Shown here in pieces: positions 10,462 to 22,377 of a stretch of 64,000 nt of DNA (positions are counted from its first letter, which is position 1; each line of letters starts with the position of its first letter). The stretch is from Crocodylus rhombifer (Eukaryota; Chordata; Crocodylia; Crocodylidae). A program made the position numbers and the translations under genes. The notes below the pieces were generated by a model. It was not told where the DNA came from, did not search any database, and worked only from the letters and a program-made list of their open reading frames with translations. The stretch is taken from assembly GCA_038503035.1 (NCBI GenBank), contig JAVSML010024246.1, forward strand, positions 1,015,258 through 1,079,257, given 5' to 3'.

Positions 10462-13400
10462 GTCTAAAAAAAAGCTTTCAGTAAGTTTTTGCTATCTGAA
10501 AATAATTCCACTTACTTCCTCCATATAGTCAATCCAAAAGCTAACAGGAGTGATCATTAAAAATTATGTCTATACTCTCAGCTGCAAGGAGTAGTGTTTC
10601 CCATGCTCTGGTACTAGGACGGCATGGAAGAAAAGGGTCTTTTCGAGAATGGTAAGCTCTTCTCTGCAAAACAATCTCTCCTCCTGATTTGCATTGAATT
10701 TGGTGTTCCTTAGTTAATGTACCTTTTTGGGAATAATTTAATATGGCTGTATGCCATATGAAAACATTACTGTTGGAACATCAGTGATATAATATAAATT
10801 GGTAATTTGTCAGTGCTTGTATACTCTATCCGATCAAATACTTTTATTGTTCAACTTACAAAGCAAATCGTGCAGTGCATAACACCAGATCATATTCTTC
10901 TTTCCTTGCTGTTCTGTCTCATGTATGCTGTTTTCAGGTTTTTCTTTTCAAACACAGCTACAAAGCTTTATACTAGCTCCAGAGCCCAACTATCTAGAAT
11001 CAAGCAAGAGACATCTAGAACACACAAAATCACCGTTGGGAGAATTAAAGATAATTTTGTTGAATTACTCTGCAATTTTCAGTGTGTTATGGATGTGTGA
11101 GGAACTGAATCCGGATCAGCAAGATCTCGTATTGCTGTGAAGGAAAGAACTCTGCTTCTGTTATTGTCCAGTGACAAGCTAGAGCCGAGCAACTCCAACA
11201 GGAGCTGTCTAGTATCTCTATGGTATTAAGACGCACACTAGTCAGAGGTGGGAAGACAGACATTGCATAGGACTTGAAAATTACAGGAGTGTGGTTAAGG
11301 ATGCATTCTTGAAGCTCTTTGGGTAGAAAAGCATTCTGGCCCTATTGAGGTTGTGGGAGTTTTCATGGAGGGTTTAGATTTAACCCTTAGTGCAGATATG
11401 CCCTGTTTCCATGCTGCACCACACGAAGCCTGGAAATGAAGCAATGGAGCTGCCTTAAAGCATACCAGTGAGTGCATCAAGCAGTATACCTGAGAGTACC
11501 AATTGGCATTTTTCCTGTGATATATATTTGAGCCCCTTGTTTTGGGGAAGAAAAGTGTTATAGGTGTTTTCCACTACTTTTTGTTTGTGCATTCAAACAA
11601 AATCCTTGTGCATTCATGATGGAGAAAAACAAATTTTCTCTGGAAACAATTTCTGTTTAGAGTATAAATAATGAGTAACAGGATTTTGAAAAAATATTTT
11701 GGCTGTGTCCTTTTAAACAGTAGCTGTTATAAAAGGCAGCTGCCATGAATATTTAAGGTTATTTTGCTGCAAAACATCCATAGTTATTCATTTTTCTTCA
11801 AGCTTTTATGCTGATTTTTTTTCAAATGAAATACATTGTCATGGTGAAGCTGCAAAGAAATTCAATCTTTGTTTTTTAAGCCTTGCTGGCATCAAATTGA
11901 ACAGTGATTTATTCTTAAAGGAATTACCAAAGAAGAAAGTGCTATAATAAATCATCAAAGTTTTTAATTCATATCTCAGATTGTACAAAAAAAAGGTTGT
12001 GATGATCGGAATTAAAAATTGAAAAGACCTCATAGGTCTTATGTATTCTTCCATTGCAGGATTTTTTTCCCTACAGGTTATTCTCCAATGTTTGTCCAGT
12101 TTTGGTTTTAAATGATTTGGGTAGTAGAATTTCAGGCATGTTTCTGGATGGTCAGACTGCTATCATAACAGGGAGTCTTACACTTCTATATTTCTAACTT
12201 CTATCCAGGCCTGATCAACAAAACAATTGGCACTAAATTCATGGCAGTTTCATCATAGGCACCAAATAATTAATGGGCATGGAAATGGAAACATCCTCAT
12301 TCAGTTCATGTCCAGCTGTCCTTATAGAGGATTGTCTCTCTCCTGTGATCAGATGCAAGATTCAAAATGTTGAAGCTCCTGCTAGATCTCTTAGTACCTG
12401 ACCAATTTGGTCATTGGGCTGGTTTTAGTCCTGGGTTTCTTCAGACTTACATAAATAACTCAAGACCGTGGGGTTAAAGTGGTACATCATTGGAGTAATG
12501 CAGGGGTGAATCAGCCCCTCTGCTTCCAGTCATAAAGAGCGGCAGAAACCACTCTACAGACTGTCTGGTATTGTTGAAGAAAGCATCTGTTTAAGACAGT
12601 ATCTGCTAGTGTATAAGGCAGTGTAATTTTTTTTTTTTTCTCCTAATCCATTCACCAGTATCCATGTTCTTTGCAAGATGAGGTTAAGCTACATTCATTT
12701 TCTAATATGCAGGAAGCTTGGTACTGCTGCAGCTGGTACTGAGCCCTCTTGATGGTTATAGGGTCAGTTGGTACTTTTCATGGGCTATTTCAAAGTGGCT
12801 GATTTTTCTCATTATCAGCAAGTACTTCTGCAGTCTTCTGTGACAGAAATTCAAATATTGTTTCTATTTGTATATCCATGTAACAGCAAGTTACGCTTCA
12901 GCTCATTGGGTTTTCCCTTACATATTAAGAACACAAAAAAGTGTCAAATTAGCATAACACCAGCTAATTAAAATATATAACTGCAGGAGGTAGAATTGTA
13001 TTCCGAGAATAGCCTGCTTCTTTTATATTATGTCTATTTGGTATATTTATAAAAGATAAAAAGCCACCTTGTAAGCAACCTTTTGGATTTACTTTTTTCC
13101 ATTTGCTTTTTTTACTATTAAAATTTAAATGTGAAAAAATACTTAATATCCTAAGGTTGAAAGACCAAGCTCTTCCAAGTCAGAACATTCCAAGTGCTGA
13201 AATTACTCATGCAGTTTGTCCATATGCTGCATTTTATATTGCTCTTTTCCTTGTTAAATATAAATATCGGTGGTTTATTTTTTGCTCATCATGTAACTCA
13301 TAGCATATTCCACATACAAGGTACAGGAGAGACAGTGTGGTTGAATTCAGGTCTCTACAGCAACCTTAATATTTAGTATCTCCATCCAGAGTGTAATCTG

Positions 13401-14973
13401 CCCCCCTTTATATTAAATTAACACTCCCTTGTCATGCAGAGTGCCACATTCATGTCCTGTCATAAACGGCTAGGTAAAGAAGTGTTTGGGGGATAAAAAT
13501 CCAGCAACAAGCCTCATGCACTGGAGTATAAATCATAGTTCCTGACACTGCTTGTGCAGAGCGTTATGGTCACTGAATCTCCCGAAAAGTGGAGAAAGAA
13601 TCTTCCCATATATTCTGTTCCCTTTGTTTCATTGTTCTGCAGCAACATTCCTCTCCAGGTAGAAAGCAAAGGCATGGCAGGGCATAATTAAGCCCTTTGG
13701 GCCAGGGTAGTGTTACCCTTCAGTAAATACGGGATCGGTGTATTCAGTATATGGTCAGTTTAACTAAACCATTGAAGGCTTTGTCCTTTTCAAGAATTCT
13801 CAAACCTCCCTTGCTCAGTTTTAACTTTTCTAGCCAATAAAATGAAACGGTTTTTTCTTTTACCATTTCAGTGACTTATCACTATGAGAAAATGCCAGTT
13901 TATGTGGGTAGAACAATTTATAAATATGGCTCTGTTAATCACTAGCTAATTGGTTCATTTGCTCATTATTGCCTGTTTTATAAATAACCTACGCTTGGAA
14001 GGATTAGATTTTAATTGGTAAATGTTGGCAGAATTCAGTCTCAATTTTAAAAAAAAAAAAAAAAGAAAAGATGAGAAATAATTTCCTTAATTAATAATCA
14101 AGTGAAAGCTAAAAACATATTTTGCAGTGTTAGACAACTGGTATATTTCTCTTAAATCTGTCTGACAACAAGAAATGTGTCAAGTATTATTAGTGCTGCT
14201 TTTGGGAACCTCTGCTCCCATGGTTACTAAATGGTGAATGGACACTTCTTGCAGTACAAATGTAAACATTTTGTAAATGTTTGAAAATACATAATGCAGT
14301 TAGCCATGAGTATCTTTTCTTTGTATACTTCTATCAACACTCTTTGTCTCTGCCTGTTGGGCCATGATAAAACCTCCTGGTAGCAAAGAGGCTTTAGGGT
14401 ATTATGCATTAGAGGGTACAATGTGAGGGCTACAGTTCTTGGGGGAGAGGTGTTTTTCCAAACTTATAACCAGCACATGATGAGAAGAAAGTACAAATGG
14501 CTGGTTTTATTGCTAAAAATTCTCCATTTTAGTCAAATTGTGGAGAACAATAGTATCCTGGTGCAGTTATGTCCTATCTGAGTTGGCTTGGAAATTGCAG
14601 CTGACAAGAACTACCAGACATTATGGCTTCTCCCATGGAAAGACAAGATACTGGAAAACATGCAGGAGAACAAGAGTGTCTCTATAGGTTTCAGATTTCA
14701 GTCTCACCCTTGACAGTAAGATGCAGCATTTTCCAAAAAACATCAGTAGGGCTTATGCTGACTTCCATGAACATCATAGGGTCATAAGGAAAAGTAAGAA
14801 AATGAGCTCAGTCAAAAGATCTTTGTTCCACAGAGCTAAAACTGGATAAATGCAGTGTTATGTCTGGAGTATAAAAGCCTTTATTTTCTTATTATTGGCT
14901 TTTTACTTTTATTCCCAGAGGATGTTAACATGAATTTTAAAGATAAATTTATACATTTCCTATTTTATTTCAG

Positions 14974-15107
14974 CGGGCATTAAATAAAAAAAAGTTGACT
15001 ACAAGTGAATTCAGCAATAAAGAAAACTCTGATGCAAGCACAGAGCATGATAAGGAAAATTCTTCCACCAAAACTGAACCGAGAAGAGTTAAAATATTTG
15101 ATGGAGG
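14974..15107 (+). CDS. HIVEP1: HIVEP1 coding exon linking the giant exon to the second ZAS domain
   Basis: The exon encodes [20 protein letters not shown] and continues to [11 protein letters not shown] (window residues 1994-2037 plus a split Gly). The RAL start and the DKENS / EPRRxKIFDGG ending match the HIVEP1 segment just before the second ZAS pair. The acceptor is TTTATTTCAG at 14973, phase 0. The only placement of the 3' end that keeps the family sequence GGYKSNE is 15107, leaving an intron that begins GCAAGT, a GC-type donor in an otherwise strong consensus. A GT 5 bases downstream (15112) would shift the frame. Confidence 0.9.
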
Positions 15108-16631
15108 GCAAGTATTATATTTTTTTAACGATGCTATTGGGAGGATAATTATTTCTTAGTGCTAGGGCTTGTATGGAAGTCTGACATTCTTTCCTATTTA
15201 AGTGTATCATAAAAAACAAATCTCATGATCTGTTCTGTAAAATGTTGGTAAGAGTTTCCTAGGAAAATGACTGGTCATATTATGCTCCATAGGTGGGGAA
15301 GAATTAAAAAAACAAGAGACAGTGTGTTTCAATTTTTCCAAAGGAAAAAACCATGTCAGGTTAGCTATAGATGCTTTCCCACTATATAGGTATTTTCCCA
15401 ATATTTTTTTCTTTGTAAACAATTGTTATTGTCACAGTTATGATAGGCAACTGAAAGGGGAGGTGGTCTGAGTGATAAGCCATGGTCTGCAATCCAGTCT
15501 CTGATTAAGAGAAGTACATGCTGCAGAGGGGCTGGAGAACTCTTAATTTAACGATTTTTCTGTGGAAGTCTGTACTCAATGTAATAGTCAAAGTACTGTA
15601 ATATTTTCTACCAGGTGGCAAGCTGCTAGTCAAAGCTTAAGCAAATTTTTGTAATGCCATTGAAATATTAAAAGGTTGGGAGAAACACCAACAGAACAGA
15701 CTAGGTGAATTGAGTAATTGGTAGGGACTTTCACTTGCAGGATGCTTCTTTAAATCCAGTTCAAGCAAATGGTGAACATAACTTTTCACCATATGCTGAG
15801 AGGAATTGATTTTGTTTGTCTTGGCCCAACTTCTCTTGTTTTAGGACCCACTCCTCAAAAAAATAAGCACCCTAAATGAAACTCTTGATGAGCCTCTCAG
15901 CAAAGAAGCCAGTTGTAATTGGATTTGACTAGGTTAAGATCCAGTAGTTCTCCAAGGTGTTCTCTTTTTAGCACTTGCTTTCCGCTCCCAACAATGTATG
16001 GGCACCTATACGTACACCTGCTGCAACACATGCTAATTAGCACGCATCAGAGCAGACTCAATCAAGTGTGCTGATCAGCACACTCCAGGAGCCTCAGCAT
16101 CACGTGTATTTGGTGCCCTGTGCTTCGGTGGCAGGGATGCTTTAACTAAAGCTCGTTGAGTAGGCTTTAGTTAAAGTGCTTCCACTGCCATTTTGAAGTG
16201 CAGGATGCTGAATGCACAAGCAGCTGTGGGGGCTTTAATTAGCGTAGCTCCTGAGAGCCACTAATTAAAGCCCTTACCCCACCTTGGAGCATATTTAAAG
16301 ACGCCCTATGCTTTTTGGAAGTGTGTGCACAATTTAGGCACGTTTAAGATAATGTTTGAAATCCTTAAATGCTTTGTGTTGCAAATCAGTCCTTTTTAAT
16401 GAAGGCAGTAAGGCATAACTGTAAAATTTTTGTTGGTTACTTACCTAAACTTTAAATGCCAGATTAGCAATAAGTACTTTCATTGATAAGAGAGAGAGTT
16501 TGATTTTGATATCATTTGTTTTTCATTATGTCTAGCACTCTGCTTATTTTCACCATAAATCTAACTTACTAATGTAAGACCATAGATAGAAGATTGCTCT
16601 TTACAACAAACTATTATGGTATTGTTATTAG
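15108..16631 (+). other. HIVEP1: HIVEP1 intron of GC-AG type (1,524 bp)
   Basis: The intron starts GCAAGT after AGG and ends TTGTTATTAG at 16631, phase 2. It is mostly AT-rich. Positions 15990-16320 form a more GC-rich patch with CACACTCC and GGGCACC / GACGCCC ends that may be a degraded TIR element; its termini are too uncertain to list separately. Confidence 0.8.
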
Positions 16632-16807
16632 GTACAAGTCAAATGAGGATTATGTGTACGTGAGGGGAAGGGGAAGGGGGAAGTATATCTGTGAAGAGTG
16701 TGGAATACGTTGCAAGAAGCCCAGCATGCTGAAGAAACATATCCGTACGCATACAGATGTCCGTCCTTACCACTGCAACTATTGCAACTTCTCTTTCAAA
16801 ACTAAAG
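16632..16807 (+). CDS. HIVEP1: HIVEP1 coding exon with finger 1 and most of finger 2 of the second ZAS pair
   Basis: The exon encodes [20 protein letters not shown] and continues to SFKTK (residues 2039-2096 plus two split codons). CEEC opens the first finger (Cys at 16690, residue 2058), HIRTH supplies its histidines, TDVRPYH is the linker, and CNYC starts the second finger. The sequence is family-invariant around [18 protein letters not shown]. The donor AAAG|GTAAAG at 16807/16808 is phase 1, so the second finger is interrupted before its histidines. If the intron were retained, the frame would continue for about 50 non-family residues to a stop at 16957-16959. Confidence 0.95.
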
Positions 16808-17904
16808 GTAAAGGCACTTCTCACAGTTTAGTTTTTTGGTCTCTTTTCTTACTACCTGTAGTTTTTCTTTTGAGAAATCTAAACAGCAGAGTAGAACAAG
16901 TGTGTGAAATAAGTGTAATTACTCTAAGAACTATAAAAACTTGTACTATAAATCATTAACATCCATTCTCAGTGTTGTGAAGGATCTTTAACTTATTATA
17001 GTTTGTGCTGCTTTCAAAGAATAGAAGTTAGCATACTAATATTCTGTATAACCAACATACGTTTCTCTTTATGTTTTTGTTTTGTGGGCACAGATGATTA
17101 AGCTTTATTTTTAAATTCGCATGATCTAGGTTCACATGTACTGTATATGTAATTAGATTTGCAAAAGACTCGAGGCCTGATCCATCTTAATATTTCCTTT
17201 TCATTGGATTGTTCAAGAATGTGGGCGTCCCACTTTACTTATTTTAATTCTATCATAGACATTTCATGATGTGAAGCCACATCCATTGTCCTGGCCAAGA
17301 TGAAATGCGAAATTAGCTGGGGAACTTTCTTCAGGAGCAGCCAAAGAGGCTGATAGGGAGGCACATCCCCTTCCCCACTAGCCTCACTATCTAGGATCTA
17401 AATGGGTTCTTGCATTTTGGAACTATGTTTCCAGAGCAAGGGAATGAACCTTCCTCCAACCATTTAAATGATTGGTCCTCTCCCAATGCAGTTGTTTTCT
17501 TGCATACAGAATTCTTTTCCTATCATCTGGTTGAACTGTTCCCTTTCTAATTTTATTGTTTGTTTACTTGTGAATTCTATATAAAAAATTATACTGACAT
17601 TCTCTTATTTTAGCATGTTTATCTATTCTTACATAGAGGATTTATGTAGGCTGTTCTGTTATAATCTGTGGTGTATTATAACATATGCACAAACTACCTA
17701 AATGAGAAATGCATGATAGAAGAGAACTTACACCAAAGTATGGAAAATTACATTTCTAACAGCAGTCTATAGTATTATTTACAATAGATTTTCTGTGTGC
17801 AACACTAATGTAATGCTATTTGGCAAACAGATTATAAATGAAAAACAGCAACTTTTTGTATGGCTCTTCATGTACATGTGTGACCTTCTGAAAAACTAGG
17901 TTAT

Positions 17905-18211
17905 CATCAGGGATCCAGGTTTTCCATTTCCCATGAAAAAACCCAGATTTTTCCCTTTGAAGTGGGGAAACCACAGGTTTTCCCTTGCAGGCTGGCAGAG
18001 TCCCAGCCTGCAAGGAGCTCCTTGGGGCTGGGGGGTCAGGGAGGGCGATTGGAGGCAGGGGGAGCCATGTGCATGTGCATGTGCACGTGCACACAAATAT
18101 ACCTGGCAATACAGCCAGGCAAGGTGGTGGGAGTAGCCTTGGGAGCTACATACTGATGATAAATCCATGGGTTGGAGGAAGGTTGGAGAGCCAGGGCTTG
18201 GGGGCTGTGGG

Positions 18212-18251
<40 letters not shown>

Positions 18252-19600
18252 GGGGTGTGTAGACGGGATATGTGTGTGTGTATGGAGGGGATGTGTATGT
18301 GAGCACAGGTGCCTACTGGCACTGGGGGAAGGTATCCGAGTGTCAGGGCTGCAGCAGGGCAGGGGGGTCTGAGGCAGCACTCAGTTCCACGTTGTTTCCA
18401 GCAGGGCCTGCACAGAGGCACCTGCCCCTCCAACAGGGGAAGGGGGAAGCGGGGAGCTGCATGGCTGAGCTGGCAGTGGCAGGGGCTGGTACCATACACA
18501 CAGGGGCAGGGTGGCTGGGAGATGCTGCCTGGGGGAAGAGGTGGGGCAGGGGACTGTGGCCAGGCTGCTTGGTGCAAAGCAGGATAGTATCAGAAGCATC
18601 CCCACTGCCTCCCTCTAGCCCATGCCGGGGCTGGACTTGCTCCGCTGCTACCCACAAGAGCCAGAGTTGCCGCCACCACCGCTCCCACTGCTGCTTGGTG
18701 GGCAGAGGGTGCCTCACTTCCGCAGCCATGACTGTGTGGCTGGCACAGGGGTCCCAGTGGCAGCAGTGCTGAGTCTCCCCACCTCACCCTGCTCCAGCCT
18801 CCTACACTGGGTCCCACCTGCTGAACCATGGAGGCAGCTCCTGCCCGGTGCTGGTCTGGCCAGGATTCAGCCCTGTGCCCTGCACCCACTGCCAGCACAG
18901 AAATATAGAGGGGCCTATGCCCCTCATGCCTGCTGGACATGCTGACAGTGGTGTCACCTATGACCACCACCCCCTGTCTAACATACCCACCCCCGTCCCC
19001 ACACATATAGCCCCTGCCCCACATACTGGGGGCTCAGGGTAGCTAGGGGCCCCCTCTGGCAGAGCTGGGGGAGGCAGGAAACTGCAGGTCAGGAGTGAAG
19101 GGCATCAGCAGGACTGGGAGGTGGGGGGGCTGTGGTTGGGAGTGAGTGGCGCTGGTGAGGATGCAGGGGGCTATGGGTCAGGAGTGAGGGGCACCAGCAG
19201 GGCTGAGGGGGCTGTGGCTTGGGAATGATGGCACTGGCATATCAGGGTGGCTCAGCACCATAGGGTAGCGGGGTGGGGGGGGCAGTTGCAGCTGAACCTG
19301 CATCCTGGTGGGCGAAGGGAGCGGGGGAACTCTGATTTTCCATGATAAAAAAAGAACAAAATCAAATGCCAAAATATATAGCTATTTAGAATTTATTTTA
19401 TTATAATGATTGAAACAGTGGTAGGCTCCCAAATTGCTTTAAAATTGTAAATCTATCAATAAAGCATTGTGTTCAACTGATATATATAGATATACTGGTG
19501 TTTCATTGTAATCACGGAAAATCGTGGATTTAGGGTGTGTTAGAGAATTATGGATTTTTTTATCAGAGAATTTTGGATTTTTTAAATGGAGAAAATTACG
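17905..19600. repeat. GC-rich repeat block with AT-rich ends, probably one composite element
   Basis: The block opens with CCAGGTTTTCCATTTCCCATG and closes with AATCGTGGATTT, ATTTTGGATTTTT and related words of the same CCATGAAAAA / GATTTTCC type, while the 18000-19330 core is strongly GC-rich with many chance open frames. It also contains the GT microsatellite. I cannot prove the termini or a class. Confidence 0.4.
18214..18249. repeat. (GT)18 microsatellite
   Basis: An uninterrupted run of 18 GT dinucleotides is followed by a TGTGTGTGTGT tail near 18271. It is a potential Z-DNA and polymorphic site. Confidence 0.95.
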
Positions 19601-19695
19601 ATTATATAGTGTGATTATATGCATTTCTGCATACCAAAATGTGCAGTTTTAGCAGTGGTCTAGATAGCTTGGACAACTGTAGCAGTGAGGATTTT

Positions 19696-19790
19696 AGGAT
19701 CATAGGAAAGTAAGGCTGGAAGGGGACCTCACAAGGTCATCTAATCTAACCTCCTGCTTTAGCTACAGCTGCACAGATTTTATCATGGGC
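19696..19790 (-). mobile_element. CR1 LINE 3'-end fragment
   Basis: GATCATAGGAAAGTAAGGCT, followed by GGAAGGGGACCTCACAAGGT and ATCTAATCTAACCTCCTGC, is the reverse complement of the standard CR1 3' terminus. Only about 90 bp remain. Confidence 0.75.
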
Positions 19791-20161
19791 TGACAACCAG
19801 AATACAGGCCCTGTAGGCATCTTGCTGAAGCCACCGTATCCCTGTGGTTACTTCCGGGGTCTCTCATGTTAAATCGATTTAAAGCTAGCATGAAAATACC
19901 TCACTTGCTGCAGCCACACTTTTTCATTTTGCTTGGCAGACATTCCCTAAGACCCTTTTGACAGTGCCCAATAGTACTGTCTTATGGTAAAGTTAGTTAA
20001 TTTACTGTGCTCTGTTACCAGTGCATGTGTAGACTGTGACACTTTACTGTGGAGCTAATTAATCTATTCTGCAGTAAAGCACACAGTAGATGCACCATTG
20101 GGTGCATCTACTGGGAAAGGTGACTGGAGCTATTCTGAAATGTGTCCAATATAGAATTTAC

Positions 20162-20386
20162 CAGTGATTCTCAACCAGGGTGGTGGAAATCACATAATTA
20201 AAAAGATAAACATAGAGATTTCAAAGAAAAATCCATAGTTGTGGTATTTCTGAATTAATTGCAACAGAATTGCTCTGTTCTTTTTCTGTAGTCAAAAAAG
20301 AAATGAACACTAAGAGTTGGTATTTTCTAAGGAGTGCCTCAAGTCTGCCCAGGGGTGCCTTGATCCAAATAGGTTGAGAACCACTG
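20162..20386. mobile_element. 225-bp hAT MITE
   Basis: The left end CAGTGATTCTCAACC and right end GGTTGAGAACCACTG are near-perfect inverted repeats. The flanks GAATTTAC and GAATAAAC match at 6 of 8 bases. The size and ends fit a non-autonomous hAT element. Confidence 0.8.
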
Positions 20387-20910
20387 GAATAAACAATACC
20401 TGTCTTCCTACGTTTCTTTTCCTAAAACACTTCCTATCCAGTTTCTGACTAAAGTCAACCTTTCTGCTTGTAACACCTGACAAAAGTTACCGCTCTTGGG
20501 GTTGTGCTACTAGCTGCACTGAGGAGTGAGAATCAGACTCATATTTTCTGTGCAACACTACAGCAATTTGATGCTAAGGTAGTGGACAAGATATCAAATC
20601 TGTAACATCTTTCAGAGAAGTTATACAGTTAGGCTTTTGTGGCAGAAGTCTGTTGCTCTCATGAAATCACCCATCCTAGTGTAAGGTAGTCCAAAACACT
20701 TTTCTGTAAAAATAAGATAAGATGAGCTGTAAACATTGAGCCAAGATTATTCTCTTACCTGCATTTAACCTACTTACACTCCCTTTCATGGTCCAGGTTT
20801 ATACATTTGCCAAGTCAGTCCATAAGTTTAAAATGCATCTTAAATGTTGATGATGAGTTAAAGTTGAATGGAACAACTACTACAAAAAATGGCTAAGTGA
20901 CATAAGAGTT

Positions 20911-21990
20911 AGGGCTGTGCGAAGCTTTGGTAGCCTATTTGATTCAGAGGAAATTCGGCCTGTTTCAGCAGCTGAATCTCCAAATCTGAATCGAATCGGT
21001 AGATGCATTAATCTCTCCAAATTGAATTGGAAAACTCCGAATTAATTCGGAGATTTGGCCATAGACTCTACAGGCAGGCACTAGGCAGTGCTGGTGGGAG
21101 CAGCCGGACAAGCTCCGACTTGAGCCGGCCGCCCCGGGAAGCTGGGGGAAATGATCAGGGGCTGGGGGAACAAACAGGGCCTTCCCCAGCTCCCAGTTCG
21201 ATTCCCCAGATCCTAGTTTGATCCCCCAGCTCCCTGATCATTCCCTTCAGCCCCTGTAGCTTCTCCCAGGGCTGCCAGCACTTCCTGCCTTGCCCTGGTT
21301 GGGGGGGGGGCAGCCAAGGGAGCAGCCGGATGAGCTGTAGCTTGAGCTGGCAGCCCTGGGAGAAGCCGTGGGGGCTGAGGAAAATGATTGGGGAGCTGAG
21401 GGGAATGATTGGGGGTTGGGGGAACAAACAGGGGCTCCCCCCCAGCTCCTTGATCATTTCCCCCAGCCCCTGCAGCTTCTGCTGGGGCTGCCAGCACTGT
21501 CTGCCTCGACTCTGTGTGGGGGCAACCGGGGGAGCAGGCAGACAAGCCATGGCTTGAGCCGGCAGCCCCAAGAGAAGCTGTGGGGCTGAGAGAATGATTG
21601 GAGGCTGGGGGAATGAACAGGAGCTTCCCGCCAGCTTCCAGTTTGATCTGTCAGCTCCCCGATCATTCCCCCAGCCCCTGCAGCATCTCCCATGGCTGCC
21701 AGCACTGCCTGCCTTGCCCCGGCAGGGGGGCAGCCGGGAGAGCGGCTGGATGAGCCACGGCTTCACTTGGGGCTGCCGGCTCAAGCCAGGGCTCGTCTGG
21801 CTGCTCCGCCAGCTGCTCCTACTGACACTGCCTGCCTATGTAGTCTGTGGCTGAATAAAATTTGGTACTGAATATCTTCAGATTTGTATTTGGCCAAATC
21901 AAATTGGGACAGTGATTCAAGTCACCGAATCTAATCACTGTCCCACCGAATCCAAATCCAAAGGAAATGCTTTCTGCTTCACGCAGGCCT
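20911..21990. mobile_element. 1.08-kb TIR element with internal tandem repeats
   Basis: The left terminus AGGGCTGTGCGAAGC and the inverted right terminus AGGCCTGCGTGAAGC agree at 12 of 15. Sub-terminal regions are AT-rich with repeated GAATC / AATTCGG words. The core (about 21060-21850) is GC-rich and built of roughly three units of about 210-216 bp. There is no transposase. The class is not assigned. Confidence 0.6.
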
Positions 21991-22178
21991 AGTAAGTGTC
22001 CAGCTCCATACAGAAAGAGGCATAGGGTTTTTTGGGTGATTTTATTTGTATCTCAACTATAGTTGGTCAGAAGTTTTTGAATGCAAAGAAGAATGCCTCA
22101 CCTCTCACATACTTCTGGGACTATTGTGGCTACAACTTCTACTGCCCAAGCTCCATAGAAAAAACTTAAACTTACTGC

Positions 22179-22377
22179 GTGCGCCTACACAAGATGCTAC
22201 TGTGCAGTAACTGGAGTTATTGCACAGTAACACCAGTGAACATCTTTTAGGTGATGCTACTGCACAGTAGCCTAATAATACTATGCAGTAGCGAATTAAC
22301 ACTGTCCATGCTGTGACGTGCTAATGCACAGTATTTTTTGGCTACTGCACAGTTAGTGTCTCGTGTAGACATGCCTC
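22179..22377. mobile_element. 200-bp MITE with CTACACA-type TIRs
   Basis: It begins GTGCGCCTACACAAGATG and ends CTCGTGTAGACATGCCT, which are inverted copies of each other. The interior repeats the word ACTGTGCAGTA in both orientations. It is related by its ends to the elements at 39811 and 59161. Confidence 0.6.

Larger units (their letters stand above)
6149..14973 (+). other. HIVEP1: HIVEP1 intron (8,825 bp)
   Basis: The intron is bounded by GTACTT at 6149 and TTTATTTCAG ending at 14973, phase 0. Positions 6149-7906 are AT-rich and look unique. From 7907 to 10461 the intron holds three hAT-type insertions and a Penelope-like fossil (listed separately). Positions 10462-14973 are AT-rich with short A and T runs (for example A15 near 14050) and no recognisable gene. 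I see no extra exon. Confidence 0.85.

Noticed and set aside
17896..19024. Overlapping frames with Thr-His or Val-Cys runs
   Set aside because: They are products of the GT microsatellite and GC-rich composition.
21155..21784. 209-residue minus-strand frame rich in Pro and Gly
   Set aside because: It arises from tandem 210-216-bp units inside a TIR element; no known fold or conserved motif.
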